This document shows, in pieces, positions 1 to 8,804 of a stretch of 64,000 bases of DNA. A program made the translations under genes and the position numbers. Under the pieces are notes generated by a model. The model was not told the origin of the DNA. It did not search any database and saw only the letters and a program-made list of their open reading frames with translations. The stretch comes from Skermania sp. ID1734 (GTDB lineage: Bacteria; Actinomycetota; Actinomycetes; Mycobacteriales; Mycobacteriaceae). Each line of letters begins with the position of its first letter. Position 1 is the first letter of the stretch. Location of the stretch: the NCBI RefSeq assembly GCF_007489285.1, contig NZ_VLIY01000016.1, forward strand, positions 1 to 64,000. Reading direction: 5' to 3'.

Positions 1-1
1 G

Positions 2-271
2 GGCATCACGCCCTCGATCGGTTCGGTCGGCGACGCCTACGACAACGGGTTGATGGAATCGATCATCGGCCTCTACAAGACCGAATGCATCCAGACCACG
101 GTGTTCCACGCCGGGCCCTACAAGACGCTCAACGACATCGAATACGCCACATCTGGTTGGGTTGATTGGTACAACCACAGACGTCTGCATAGTTCACTCG
201 GAATGCTCACCCCAACCGAGTACGAACAGGCTTTCAACACCGCTCGCGACCGGCAGTCGCAACCCGTCTAG
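2..271 (+). pseudogene. IS3-family transposase (OrfB), C-terminal part, cut by window edge
   Basis: The open frame enters from the left edge and ends at TAG 269-271. It encodes the last part of an rve-type integrase domain: GDAYDNGLMES is the IS3 OrfB motif holding the second catalytic Asp region, and the C-terminal block WYNHRRLHSSLG is typical of the family. The catalytic Glu lies in the MESIIGLYKTE stretch. Whether the full gene is intact outside the window cannot be seen. The IS end must lie between the stop and about position 287, where sequence of a different gene (REP13E12 HNH) begins. No clear terminal inverted repeat could be identified from one end. Confidence 0.85.
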
Positions 272-286
272 GAGCGGCACGAAAGT

Positions 287-380
287 CGTGACGCTTCACG
301 CTGCGAAATCGACCACCTCGTCGCCTTCGACCACACAAACCCCGAACACGGCGGCTGGACACTGCCCACCAACCTGCACT
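287..380 (+). pseudogene. REP13E12/DUF222 HNH-endonuclease gene, middle fragment left of the integrated element
   Basis: One frame reads RDASRCEIDHLVAF then DHTNPEHGGWTLPTNLH and stops at TAG 380-382, exactly where the integrated element begins. CEIDH is the first half of the HNH motif of the 13E12 repeat family. The missing remainder (C-L-C-K-T-H-H) is found at 9781 onward, on the other side of the element. The 5' part of the gene has been replaced by IS3 sequence, so this host gene was hit twice. Basis: direct reading of both fragments and knowledge of the family; the join is inference. Confidence 0.8.
376..380. other. Probable attL crossover of the integrated element
   Basis: The bases gcact here recur at 9778-9782. 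Joining the left flank up to this point to the right flank after 9782 restores an HNH reading frame (N-L-H-C-L-C-K-T-H-H), as expected for serine-integrase recombination with a very short shared core. The integrase gene begins 17 bp away. Confidence 0.7.
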
Positions 381-396
381 AGCTGTTGCGCCTAAC

Positions 397-1791
397 ATGG
401 TTCACATGAGGGCAGCTATATACCTACGGCAATCGTTGGACCGCTACGGCGACGGCTTGGCAGTGACCCGCCAGCGCGAGGACTGCGTGAAACTCGCCCA
501 CCAAAAAGGCTGGACGCCAGTCGAATACATCGACAACGACGTCTCGGCCAGCAAAGGCAAGCGCCCGGCCTACGAGCGGATGCTCACAGACATAGCCGCG
601 GGCAAGGTCAATGCCGTGGTGTGCTGGGACCTCGACCGCCTGCACCGCCAACCCATCGAACTCGAGCACTTCATGGCGCTGGCGGACAAACACAATCTGC
701 TGCTTGCCACGGTGACCGGCGACGTCGATCTGTCCACCGACAACGGGCGCATGTTCGCGCGGATCAAAGGTGCCGTGGCCCGCGCGGAGGTCGAGCGCAA
801 AGGCAAGCGGCAGACCAGGGCGGCACAGCAGCGCGCGGAACTGGGCAAGCCGTTGTGGCCCTGCCGGGTGTTCGGCTACACCGACGATCTGGCGCTGCAT
901 CCGGTCGAGTCGGCGATGGTCCGCGATGCCTACCGCGCGTTCCTGTCCGGTTCCTCGCTGGGGTCGATAGCGCGCGAATGGAACGACAAAGGCGTGCCGA
1001 GTACCCGCGGCAACAAGTGGAGCGCCAACACGGTCGGTGTGTTGCTGAAGAAACCACGCAACGCCGGTCTGCGCGAATACCGCGGCGAGGTCGTCGGCAA
1101 GGGCAACTGGCCTGCCATCGTGGACGAGGACACCTGGCGGGCGGCGCGGGCGGTCTTCGACACACCAGGGCGGCGGTTCGCACCTGCACCGGGTCGCCGT
1201 CACCTGCTGACCGGACTAGCCAGATGCGGCGTGTGCGGGCAAGGCCTCAAGGCGCAGATCACACGGGCGCGCAACGGTTCCCGGTACCCCATCTACTGCT
1301 GCACGGGCTGTTTCAAGGTGTCGCGAAGGATGGGGCGTGTGGATGACGTCGTGATCGCGATGGTGTGCGGACGGCTGGCCCGCGCCGACGCCGTGGAGTT
1401 GTTGCACGACACCGACCGTCCCGACGTGGAGCAGCTACGCGCCGACGCCAACGGTATTCGTGCCCGCATGGACGGGCTGGCAGCCGCCTACGCCGACGAC
1501 GACATCATGACACCGGCACAGTTCCGCATCGCCAACGAACGACTTGCCGAGCGGCTCAAGGCAGTGGAGTCACTGTTGATAGCCGCCGCCAAAGCACACC
1601 TGTACGACGGCCTGCCGTTGGGCAGCGACAGCGTGCGCAAAAAGTTCGAGGGCCTGGACCTGGACCGCCAACGCGCGCTGATCGACGCGCTGATGACGGT
1701 GACGGTGCTGCCCACGGTTCGCGGCCAAAAAGTGTTCGATGAGTCCAAGGTGGTCATCGAGTGGCGGGCGCAGGGGGTGGCGGCGGCGTGA
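397..1791 (+). CDS. Large serine recombinase (integrase)
   Basis: 464 aa. The N-terminal resolvase domain starts with AAIYLRQS, giving catalytic Ser13, and continues with the arginine-rich WDLDRLHR motif of serine recombinases. A recombinase domain follows (about 170-280), including RKPRNAGL-like KKPRNAGLREY. A zinc ribbon comes next with CGVCG and CCTGC, then a coiled-coil-prone C-terminus. Residues 20-130 read very like the phiRv1 integrase (Rv1586c, 469 aa). It should catalyse attP x attB integration into a REP13E12 HNH gene. ATG 397 is used; ATG 406 is an equally possible start and neither has a strong ribosome site. It abuts attL, and its stop overlaps the next gene. Confidence 0.93.
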   Translation: MVHMRAAIYLRQSLDRYGDGLAVTRQREDCVKLAHQKGWTPVEYIDNDVSASKGKRPAYERMLTDIAAGKVNAVVCWDLDRLHRQPIELEHFMALADKHNLLLATVTGDVDLSTDNGRMFARIKGAVARAEVERKGKRQTRAAQQRAELGKPLWPCRVFGYTDDLALHPVESAMVRDAYRAFLSGSSLGSIAREWNDKGVPSTRGNKWSANTVGVLLKKPRNAGLREYRGEVVGKGNWPAIVDEDTWRAARAVFDTPGRRFAPAPGRRHLLTGLARCGVCGQGLKAQITRARNGSRYPIYCCTGCFKVSRRMGRVDDVVIAMVCGRLARADAVELLHDTDRPDVEQLRADANGIRARMDGLAAAYADDDIMTPAQFRIANERLAERLKAVESLLIAAAKAHLYDGLPLGSDSVRKKFEGLDLDRQRALIDALMTVTVLPTVRGQKVFDESKVVIEWRAQGVAAA

Positions 1792-2084
1792 GTAGATGCG
1801 AAGCATGGTGCGCGGGCGACGACTACGGCGAAGACCATACGTGCGTCGGCGATTTCGCCGAACTCGAACTTACCGCGCAACCCGGCGAGGTATCCGACGA
1901 CGGCGTGATCCTCGGTCGGCTGTGCGTGGCGAACCGGCGTCGTCCCAATAGTGCGCCGCTGGTTGGCATCGGGATCGAAGCGGCGCCGTACAGTGCCGAC
2001 CTCGTGCTGACTTCGGCGGAAGCGCGGCGGCTGGCGGCGATATTGGTCGAGTGCGCCGAGAAGATCGACAACCCACTGTTCTAG
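1788..2084 (+). CDS. Small phage-element protein, function unknown (DUF6907-like)
   Basis: 98 aa from a GTG start that overlaps the integrase stop by four bases (GTGA), implying translational coupling. The N-terminus has a CEAWC motif followed by acidic residues and an HTC. The rest is a beta-rich segment ending in a helix (SAEARRLAAILVECAEKID). The CxxWC...H arrangement resembles the DUF6907 family of actinobacterial mobile elements, but that assignment is from memory of the pattern. Co-transcription with the integrase suggests a role in integration or excision control; this is inference. Confidence 0.7.
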   Translation: MSRCEAWCAGDDYGEDHTCVGDFAELELTAQPGEVSDDGVILGRLCVANRRRPNSAPLVGIGIEAAPYSADLVLTSAEARRLAAILVECAEKIDNPLF

Positions 2085-2270
2085 CCCTCGAGATTGCAGA
2101 GCAATGGTGCTGTTGCACAGCGTCATCGGCGCGCACCGGCCAGCGGAACTGATTACCGCCACGGTGGCGAGGTTGGCGTCTCGCTGAATTGGGGTACAGG
2201 CACCCTGTCGGCTTCGGTCGGCGGGGTGTCGGTCTTTTATGCCGTAAATCTGTCCTATAAAGTCCTGAGC

Positions 2271-2423
2271 ATGGATGAGACAAAGCCGCCAAGTGTCCAA
2301 CCGATGCCGACGCAAATCAGAGAGCGGCTCGCGCCGGTCATCAGGGCGGCGTTCTACGACTTGACGAAAGACCTCGCGGAAGCGCCGCAGCCGGACGGAC
2401 CCGAACCGGCACCGGCCGCATAG
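2271..2423 (+). CDS. Very small hypothetical protein of the element
   Basis: 50 aa starting MDETKPP and ending in a proline/alanine-rich tail (PDGPEPAPAA). A central amphipathic stretch, IRERLAPVIRAAFYDLTKDL, looks helical. The frame is open upstream to 2094, but that stretch does not read like protein, so ATG 2271 is preferred. No recognised domain and no clear ribosome site, so it is only moderately supported. Confidence 0.4.
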   Translation: MDETKPPSVQPMPTQIRERLAPVIRAAFYDLTKDLAEAPQPDGPEPAPAA

Positions 2424-3097
2424 AAGGCGGACGACGATTCTGCCTACTTCAGGGTGTCCTTGCGGGCGTTGCGATCCAGTTGCTCACGTACTCCCATTTT
2501 TTGCTGACCCCTCAATCTTCAGACTGCGTTCTTTACTATTCTCGCCATTCTCGACCCTTGGTGAACGAAAATGCCGTCGATGCAATTCACACCCCGACCT
2601 GCGCAGACCAGTCCCGCCGCTCAAAGATGCCTCTGACCAGGCAAAACGGTGCGCGACCATCCACTATCAAGATCATCTGCAGAAAAGCCGCTGGCTCGGA
2701 GAAACGCGGGGGAGGGGGGGTCAAAGACGTGCCTCATCGCTATAGGGCCGCATTACCCCCCCTTTACTTCCGGTCACCATCCAGTTAACTGTCCGCAATC
2801 CCAGTTACCGATGCCGAATGCGGGACTCCAGCGCAGCCCGGACATTGCTTGTTTGTGGGTTCCATTCCACCGCACTGCCTTTCGTGCCGATGCCGACCAC
2901 GCCGTCGCAGATGCTGTTGTTGTGCAGCACATTCCATTCAGCTCGAGGTTATGGAGCTAGTGCCTACTCGGGTCGAGGCAGGAGGTCGGTGGCGGGCGAA
3001 CCGGGTTGTTCAACACGACGTTCGGTCCGGCCGCGGCGAGCTGGCTTCACCATTGGCAAGGTCGAGGTTCAACGATCGCGGACCTTCCAAGTCCGGC
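2424..3097. other. Non-coding stretch of the element with opposed G and C tracts
   Basis: About 670 bp with no convincing gene, lying between the rightward integrase module and the leftward structural genes. It contains a G-rich tract (gggggaggggggg, 2708-2720) and a run of seven C (2756-2762) that can pair with its G7 end across roughly 35 bases. A cos/pac site or a replication or transcription boundary beside the HNH and capsid genes is possible, but nothing proves it. Confidence 0.4.
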
Positions 3098-3421
3098 CTA
3101 GCGCCATACGCGGCTGGCGATGATCGGCGTCGGCGGCGGCGTCTTCTCCGCTGGCTGTACCGGGCAGTAGGACGGGTCTTTGCCGCGGCGCCCATTACAG
3201 CGGCGATGGCTGGGCCGGAGGTTGGCCGGGTCGTGTGAACGGCTCGGATCAACCGAGAGCGGCACCACATGATCAAGGGTGAAACTCATCGGGTGGCGCC
3301 GGTCGAGTTGCTGGTCTATCGGCTTGCCGCACAGCCAGCACGGCTGACCAGCTAGCTCCTGTCGCAGACGACGAGACAGCTTGATCCACTGCCAGTCGTT
3401 GCGACCTTGCGTGCTTCCCAT
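3098..3421 (-). CDS. HNH endonuclease of phage packaging type
   Basis: 107 aa. It contains CWLCGKPID, then TLDHVVPLS and NLRPSHRRCNGRRG: two zinc cysteine pairs (CxxC and the later RRCN), the D-H pair and the Asn of the HNH fold. Small HNH proteins beside head genes in cos phages assist terminase in DNA cleavage (established knowledge). Here it lies 131 bp downstream of the capsid gene on the same strand, consistent with that role, although no terminase partner is present in the element. The C-terminus is proline rich. Confidence 0.85.
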   Translation of the reverse strand: MGSTQGRNDWQWIKLSRRLRQELAGQPCWLCGKPIDQQLDRRHPMSFTLDHVVPLSVDPSRSHDPANLRPSHRRCNGRRGKDPSYCPVQPAEKTPPPTPIIASRVWR

Positions 3422-3552
3422 TGACTACCTACGTCTTGGAGATCGTGCAACGCCACACACTCGACCATTGATCTGCACGGGTTTGTCCATCGAGTGTGCG
3501 GCGCTGCTGTCGCCCGGCGAGGGTGTCAATCAAGACCGGGCACGCCTTCTTA

Positions 3553-4947
3553 TCAGTGCGTCACGTCCAGCAGGCGGAATGCGTTCGGCACCAAGACATC
3601 GGAACCGGTCCGCCACCACAGCAGCGCGCCACGTTGACCGGTGGGCCTGCCGTTCGTGCCGAAAAGTTGCGGAACCAATTCGAGGGTCGAGCCGATTCGG
3701 TCAACGATGAGGAACTGTTTGAAGTCGCCCACGACGGCCATATAGTTCGACCCGGTGACGTAGGCGGTGGTCGCCATTTCCGAGTTTTCATTCATGGCGC
3801 GGCCCAGCAACGTCGGCGGGTTGGTCTGCAGCGACGGGAACACCAACGAACCGTTCGCCGTCTGGAATTGCCGCGCGGCGTTGACCACCGACAGGCTCGC
3901 CATCCACTGACTGTTGTCTTGGAACCGCGGCGGCAACGCGTTCTGCAGGTTGTACAGGTCGGCCGCCGCCAACGTGGTGCCGCCGCCGGCGACAATCGAA
4001 CTACCGCCCGTCGCAACGAGGCTCGTGATGAGACCGTGTGGCTGGCCGGTTCCCGAGCCGTTGGTGTAGGCGCTCGAGTTGAGCCGGTCCGCGGCATCGA
4101 CCAAGACGATCTGCAGCTGCGTCAAAAAGTCGGCGGCGTCCTGCTCGACCTCGAATGAGAACGGCACGAATGCGTCGGCCTTGTAGACGATGACCTGCGG
4201 CTGGGACAGGTTGAAACTCGCGTCGGCGACCTGACTGCCCTCACCAATCCACTCGGCGGTAGCGCCCGCGGAAGACACACCGTGCCAGGCATTTGTGGTG
4301 ATTTTCTCGACACGTGCAATGCGGCGCAGCGGGTTTCGGGTACCGGCGTTGGACAGCAGCACGGCCGGGTCCAGCTGGAACGGCACCATGTAACCACCTT
4401 GCGTACCGGAACCTTCGCCCATAGCCCGCTGTTGAACGCGCAGCTGCTCGACGCGGCGGAACGAATCCGCTTCCGGTGCAGTGAAACTCAGGTGACCACG
4501 AACCGGGTCAGCGCAAATCTTCTGGAACGCACTGCGATAGGCGGGATTTCCGGTCTCGGTCACCCAACGGCGGATGAACGGGTCCGAGCGGTGCAGCAGC
4601 CCTTCCACGACCTCGGCGGCGTAGTCGGGTAGTTCGTTGCGCCGGTGGGCGGCGTCGAGAACCCGTTTCGCCGAATCGTCGGCCATGTCCTCACGATGTA
4701 CCGGCCCGGTCGCCGAACCTTGTTCGATGTGGCGCGGGTTCATCGCCAGCTGGCGAATCTCCTCGGCACGCCGTTCGATGCCCTCGCGCTCTTCACGCAA
4801 CTGCTCTATGCGCGTGGTGATTTCGTCCCAGCGGCGTGCCTTGTCGCCGGTCAGGTCGGTGCCGCGTGACTGTGCCTCTCGGCCCAACTCGCGCAATTCC
4901 GTTGTGAGGGTGCCAAGTTCGGCGTCGATGTCGTAGATGTTCTTCAC
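3553..4947 (-). CDS. HK97-fold phage major capsid protein
   Basis: 464 aa from a GTG start. The N-terminal ~80 residues are a charged coiled coil (heptads around IEQLREEREGIERRAEEI), matching the cleaved delta/scaffold domain of HK97-type capsids. The rest matches the family: the VPFQLDPAVLL block, SAGATAEWIGEGSQ, and the C-terminal EMATTAYVTGSNY...VVGDFKQFLIVDRIG. The upstream prohead protease should remove the delta domain. Its start overlaps the protease stop by four bases (GTGA), so the two are co-translated. No portal or adaptor gene follows. Confidence 0.93.
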   Translation of the reverse strand: MKNIYDIDAELGTLTTELRELGREAQSRGTDLTGDKARRWDEITTRIEQLREEREGIERRAEEIRQLAMNPRHIEQGSATGPVHREDMADDSAKRVLDAAHRRNELPDYAAEVVEGLLHRSDPFIRRWVTETGNPAYRSAFQKICADPVRGHLSFTAPEADSFRRVEQLRVQQRAMGEGSGTQGGYMVPFQLDPAVLLSNAGTRNPLRRIARVEKITTNAWHGVSSAGATAEWIGEGSQVADASFNLSQPQVIVYKADAFVPFSFEVEQDAADFLTQLQIVLVDAADRLNSSAYTNGSGTGQPHGLITSLVATGGSSIVAGGGTTLAAADLYNLQNALPPRFQDNSQWMASLSVVNAARQFQTANGSLVFPSLQTNPPTLLGRAMNENSEMATTAYVTGSNYMAVVGDFKQFLIVDRIGSTLELVPQLFGTNGRPTGQRGALLWWRTGSDVLVPNAFRLLDVTH

Positions 4948-5489
4948 AGTTCTGTTCCGTTCAATAAGTCCAACATTTGCAATTGCCGCCGAATGACGGC
5001 CAGTTCGATGACACGCCCCTCGCTGCGTACTCCGCTGATCGTCGCGCCTTCATATGCCCCCGCCGCAACCAGGCTTATCTCATAGAGACTGGCCTCGATG
5101 CGTTCCACGACGTTGCCGACCTCGCGCGAGCGAATAGGGCGGAAACCGATCGAAAACGAATCCACCACACCCGCTTTCACGAGATTCAGTGCATCATCGC
5201 CGGCGCGGGATTCCGGAACGTAGAACGCCGCGTGCAGTCCGTCCTGAGATTCGCGAAGTTCGGTGGCCTTCCCGATCGGCAGCTGACGGTGATCGTGCGA
5301 AACCATGAGGCGTACCTTGTGACCCCTTTCGGCAATCGAGCGCCCGAATGCGCCATAGGCAAACCGCTCCGTGTAATCACCACCGGCGTCGTGGATTTCG
5401 GTCTCGACACCATATGGAACGGCCAGCCCAAAGACAGTCCTATGTTCGGCACTGTCCACCGGCGCGCTGCGGTAAAGGATTTCACCCAT
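4944..5489 (-). CDS. HK97-family prohead protease (peptidase U35)
   Basis: 181 aa from ATG 5489 (MGEILYRS). A longer form from 5516 exists but would lie mostly inside the upstream frame. Conserved features: the FGLAVPYG beginning, the SHDH motif giving the catalytic His, and the DSFSIGF motif with the catalytic Ser. A terminal acidic segment precedes the capsid gene. It processes the capsid delta domain during prohead maturation. The start sits within ATGGGTGA, overlapping the stop of an upstream open frame; the stop overlaps the capsid start. Both overlaps argue for an operon. Confidence 0.9.
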   Translation of the reverse strand: MGEILYRSAPVDSAEHRTVFGLAVPYGVETEIHDAGGDYTERFAYGAFGRSIAERGHKVRLMVSHDHRQLPIGKATELRESQDGLHAAFYVPESRAGDDALNLVKAGVVDSFSIGFRPIRSREVGNVVERIEASLYEISLVAAGAYEGATISGVRSEGRVIELAVIRRQLQMLDLLNGTEL

Positions 5490-5664
5490 TCGTTGTCTCC
5501 CATGATTCGGCGGCATTGTTCATCGCCAACATTGCATGGTGACTCGCGCTATCCGGGTTGTCCGCATTCGGGATTCCGGCGCTGGCGTGATACCGAGCTT
5601 GTAGCCCATTGTAATGCAACCTATTTGGCTCCGTGGCTGCACAGAACGTCGCCCGGCTATTCGA
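5482..5664 (-). other. Open frame upstream of the protease, possible tiny gene or decayed gene
   Basis: Between the protease and the CxxC gene one frame reads plausible protein (…NRLHYNGLQARYHASAGIP… ending SWETTNG) and stops at TGA 5482-5484, overlapping the protease ATG. It lacks an ATG or GTG; TTG at 5619 would give 45 aa. A second frame (5520-5729, starting MARTRKAG) is arginine rich and less protein-like. Two in-frame TAG codons just upstream suggest decay of a once longer gene. Confidence 0.3.
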
Positions 5665-5733
5665 CTACCCGACCGGCTTGTCCGGCGTCCTGGTTGCCTA
5701 TACGGCCCTGCTTTCCGTGTGCGCGCCATTGCA

Positions 5734-5916
5734 TCATGAACTCGTCCCGCTCGCCTTGTGCTCGCGGTAGTAGTGGCGCATGTAATCACGCTTGTGCTCA
5801 CGGTGGGCAGCGGCCCAGGCCTTCATGTAGGCGGCGCGACACTCCTTGCAGACGTACCCCACATTGCGGAACTTGTCGTCTGTCTTGTGCTCATGGCACT
5901 TTGAACACTGCTTCAC
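5734..5916 (-). CDS. Small zinc-finger-like protein with two CxxC pairs
   Basis: 60 aa from a GTG start overlapping the upstream stop (GTGA). The sequence VKQCSKCHEHK then YVCKECRAAYMKAW shows two CxxC pairs about 18 residues apart, with K and F between them. The tail is basic and rich in H, R and Y (HREHKRDYMRHYY). This pattern is common in small phage proteins related to HNH/endonuclease VII zinc fingers. The nuclease residues themselves are not visible, so DNA binding is the most that can be said. Confidence 0.65.
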   Translation of the reverse strand: MKQCSKCHEHKTDDKFRNVGYVCKECRAAYMKAWAAAHREHKRDYMRHYYREHKASGTSS

Positions 5917-6188
5917 GACTCGCCGTCCAACTCGCTCAGGTCGTCGGGAACTGCGATCCATGGATTGTCTGGAACACGGTGGTCGTCTGGGTCATTCAGC
6001 CAGTCGCCGTCGAGCGCGCCCACCCTATAGCCCAGCAGCCACACGGAATAATGCTTGCCGTGGCGGCGGACCTGGATTGCCCCGGTGGTTATCAGTGTGT
6101 CGGCCAGTAGTTGCGGTTCCGTGCGGCGGATCGCGTCGGTGACCGCGGCACGGAACTTTATCGCCTTCAGCTCGTCGTCGGTGCTCAT
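5913..6188 (-). CDS. Hypothetical protein of the element
   Basis: 91 aa starting MSTDDELKAIKF. A helical N-terminal third (FRAAVTDAIRRTEPQLLADTL) is followed by a beta-rich section (GAIQVRRHGKHYSVWLLGY) and an acidic tail with DDLSELDGES. No family recognised. Start and stop both overlap neighbours (TGATG upstream, GTGA downstream), so it belongs to one translationally coupled run of small early genes. Confidence 0.6.
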   Translation of the reverse strand: MSTDDELKAIKFRAAVTDAIRRTEPQLLADTLITTGAIQVRRHGKHYSVWLLGYRVGALDGDWLNDPDDHRVPDNPWIAVPDDLSELDGES

Positions 6189-6400
6189 CACTCGGCCACC
6201 TTCGACAGCAGCCGCCAGCCATCGTGCGGAACCACCCGGTCGCTACCGATGCGCAGCCGCCCGGCCCAGTCGATCACCACGACACCCGCGGGGAACGTCT
6301 CGGTGCTGCCGTCGACATACGTGATTCTGTAACGGTCGGTCGGCTTGTCGAGTACCCGGTCCGGGAACGCGATCCGGGATTCCGTGTCGTGTCGGTTCAT
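6188..6400 (-). CDS. Hypothetical protein of the element
   Basis: 70 aa, starting MNRHDTESRIAFPD. The central part YRITYVDGSTETFPAGVVVIDWAGRLRIGSD looks like a small beta barrel, and the C-terminus is basic and hydrophobic. No family recognised. It is the first gene of the coupled run that leads to the capsid genes, separated by about 190 bp from the replication gene that precedes it on the same strand; that gap holds no evident gene. Confidence 0.55.
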   Translation of the reverse strand: MNRHDTESRIAFPDRVLDKPTDRYRITYVDGSTETFPAGVVVIDWAGRLRIGSDRVVPHDGWRLLSKVAE

Positions 6401-6590
6401 TGGGTTCTTCTTTCTCGGGTTGATGTTGTCTCCAAAGGCGGAGGTCGTAGGGGAACTGCCGGGCGCGGGTGGTGGGCCGCAATGTTTCCCAGTTTTGTCA
6501 GCAGTGGTGTGCAGTGCGCATGTCTCTCAACCCATATCGCCCTCTATTCCTTAGCTCTCACGCACCTGCACTGACATTTCTGGTGAAGTT

Positions 6591-8780
6591 TCAGGCGGTT
6601 TTGAGGTGAGCCTGTCCTAAGTGGTTGAAGTGCAGGCAAGTTGGGTCGATACCTTCGGCCAGTCGGTAGCGCCATCGAATCTTGGAACCGTCCATGCCGA
6701 ACTCCTCCTCGAAGCACTCGAGTACGCCGAGATAGTGCAACGCCTGCAATTGCCGATCTACGGTGCTGCGCGGCTTGCTTATCCTCTTGCGGACATCCGA
6801 CGATGTGCTCATCGGATGCGCCGCCACGTCCTCGATGATCTCCAGCCGCAGCGGCGGCATCGAATCGCGCGCGCACCGGACGGCCAACCGCATAGCGTCC
6901 TCGCGGTCCATGCCGACAGCGCACGCGCCGCGTACCAGTTGAGTAAGCTCCTTGGCGAACCGGGTCGGCATCTCCGGTGCGTGCGCGTCCATCACGTCGC
7001 CGCGGTAGTCGTATTCGACGCCCGTCCGCGCCAGCGTCACCAGATCGGCGGCAGCGACAATCGTCTCGGCTTCGTCTTCGTTGGGCTTGATTGCTCTGCT
7101 CGCGTCGACACCGGCCAGCACGCCCGCGACCGCTTCGGCGAGTTCGGCGCGCATGGTGGTCTCGTCGCCGGTCCCTCGAATCGCGTTGCGTCCGGCACGG
7201 GTTCGCATGACCCGGTTAGCCGAGTTCATCCGCACCAACAGAAATCGGTCGCCCATAGACGAGATGACGGCGTGCGCCGTGTCCCATGCGGTGGTCACCG
7301 CGCCGACCACGACCACGCGGCCCTGCCAGTGCAGCGTCCGGCCACCCTCGCTACCCACCGAGCGGGTCCACTTGCCGTCGTGCACTTCACGTAGTGCGGC
7401 GAGTACCTCGGCGCGTCCGTCACGGTGCATCGACAAAATCGAGGTCACGTCTTTGATGACCAGCACGCCGCCAGGTTCGAGCCGGCGCAGCAGCCCACCG
7501 GTCGCGTCCTTGGCGGTCTGGCGCTTGGGTGTCGCCGACAGCAGCGCCGCTTGCGAGGACAGGGTGCTGGTGACCACGGCTCCGATTCCGTCGAGCGCCT
7601 GCACGGTCTCGGTCTTGGCGTTGCCGGGTCCGCTGACGAGCAGCAGCCACAGCGGGTCACCCGAGAGCCGCTCGACCGCCGCCGCCGCCAGCATCGCGTC
7701 CAGTGCATCGGTGTCGTAGTCTTCGCCCAGCCAGCGCCGGAATATGACATGCGCCTGGTCGAGCGTGCACAGCGCCGGCGGCGGTGCCGGTTCCGGGGTG
7801 GCTTGCAGCATCTTTCGGTTGGCGGCAACGACGTCGGCCTCGTCCAAGATTCCGGCTAGCTCGTGCTCGGCGTGGGCCACGTTCTCGAGCGAACCGGTCA
7901 GCGCGTTGTTCCACTCTTGGATTGCCGTGTCGCGGCCACCTTTACGGTCACCGGCAACGGCGTCGATGAACGCGCAACGGAATTGGGTCAGCGCGGTCCG
8001 CACTCCGCTGTAGCCCTCGCGTGCCCGCCATACCAGCGCGGTTTGCCCGTCGCGCATGGCGTCGTGCCGGGAACCGGATTCCAGTGCGGCGAGCCATTTG
8101 TCGAGCGTGGATTTCACCACAGCATCCGGCTCGCCGTCGGTCAGCGAGAACGTCACCGGGTCGGCCATCTCTCCTGCCGGGTAACGGTCCTTGCGCAATC
8201 CTTCGACCCATGCACCCGGTAGCTCCGGTATGTCTGCAGGGTCGGGTATCCCGTCGAACAGCTCGCCGTCCGGCCCGTACCACCGGTAAATCTCGCCGGT
8301 CTTGTCATGCAGGCTCGGCCACACCACGGCGGTCCGGTGGCACCAGCGCACGAGTTCCACGTCGGGCAGTGACCTTTCGGCCAACTCGACGCCTTCGGGT
8401 ACGCGGTAGAACTGAATTCCGCTCTTGCCCGGTCCGCGCGACGTGCTCGTGTAGGTGGGCGGTAGTTTGCCCCAACGTGTTTCGGCTTCGGCTATCGAAC
8501 GGTCGCCGACCTTCCAGGTGCCGTCCGCCTTCTGGTAGGCGTCAACGTCGATGCCGACCATCGAATGCTCCATGCGCAGGCCGACATTCGTATAACCGGT
8601 CTTCGGGTTGTCGATGAACGTCTGAACATCTGCGCCGCTGACGTAGGCACCCTTGCGGCCGGTGAAGTCGGCTACCGGAACCTTGCCGTTAAGCGGTATT
8701 GGATACCAGCCTCGGCGACGGTATTTCATTGCTGCACGGGCGTATGGGGATACGGCGTCATTGCCGGATTGTTCGCTCAT
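6591..8780 (-). CDS. Replication protein: primase-polymerase, ATPase and winged helix
   Basis: 729 aa. The N-terminal ~200 residues are a bifunctional primase/polymerase domain (PLNGKVPV, then NVGLRMEHSMVGIDVDAY with the metal-binding DVD, and SGIQFYRVP). The central part (about 340-570) is an ATPase with a variant Walker A, GPGNAKTET, and Walker B GVLVIKDV. The C-terminal ~90 residues form a winged helix (RKRISKPRSTVDRQLQALHYLGVL). It likely primes and drives replication of the excised element, like the large primase-type protein of phiRv1. Two 16-bp direct repeats lie just upstream and could be its origin or an operator. Confidence 0.88.
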   Translation of the reverse strand: MSEQSGNDAVSPYARAAMKYRRRGWYPIPLNGKVPVADFTGRKGAYVSGADVQTFIDNPKTGYTNVGLRMEHSMVGIDVDAYQKADGTWKVGDRSIAEAETRWGKLPPTYTSTSRGPGKSGIQFYRVPEGVELAERSLPDVELVRWCHRTAVVWPSLHDKTGEIYRWYGPDGELFDGIPDPADIPELPGAWVEGLRKDRYPAGEMADPVTFSLTDGEPDAVVKSTLDKWLAALESGSRHDAMRDGQTALVWRAREGYSGVRTALTQFRCAFIDAVAGDRKGGRDTAIQEWNNALTGSLENVAHAEHELAGILDEADVVAANRKMLQATPEPAPPPALCTLDQAHVIFRRWLGEDYDTDALDAMLAAAAVERLSGDPLWLLLVSGPGNAKTETVQALDGIGAVVTSTLSSQAALLSATPKRQTAKDATGGLLRRLEPGGVLVIKDVTSILSMHRDGRAEVLAALREVHDGKWTRSVGSEGGRTLHWQGRVVVVGAVTTAWDTAHAVISSMGDRFLLVRMNSANRVMRTRAGRNAIRGTGDETTMRAELAEAVAGVLAGVDASRAIKPNEDEAETIVAAADLVTLARTGVEYDYRGDVMDAHAPEMPTRFAKELTQLVRGACAVGMDREDAMRLAVRCARDSMPPLRLEIIEDVAAHPMSTSSDVRKRISKPRSTVDRQLQALHYLGVLECFEEEFGMDGSKIRWRYRLAEGIDPTCLHFNHLGQAHLKTA

Positions 8781-8804
8781 TGTTTGGTTCTCGAATTTCA
8801 GATT

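Noticed and set aside
2708-2762. G and C tracts read as a transcription terminator
   Set aside because: Loop of about 35 bases and no T-run; more likely another structure or chance.
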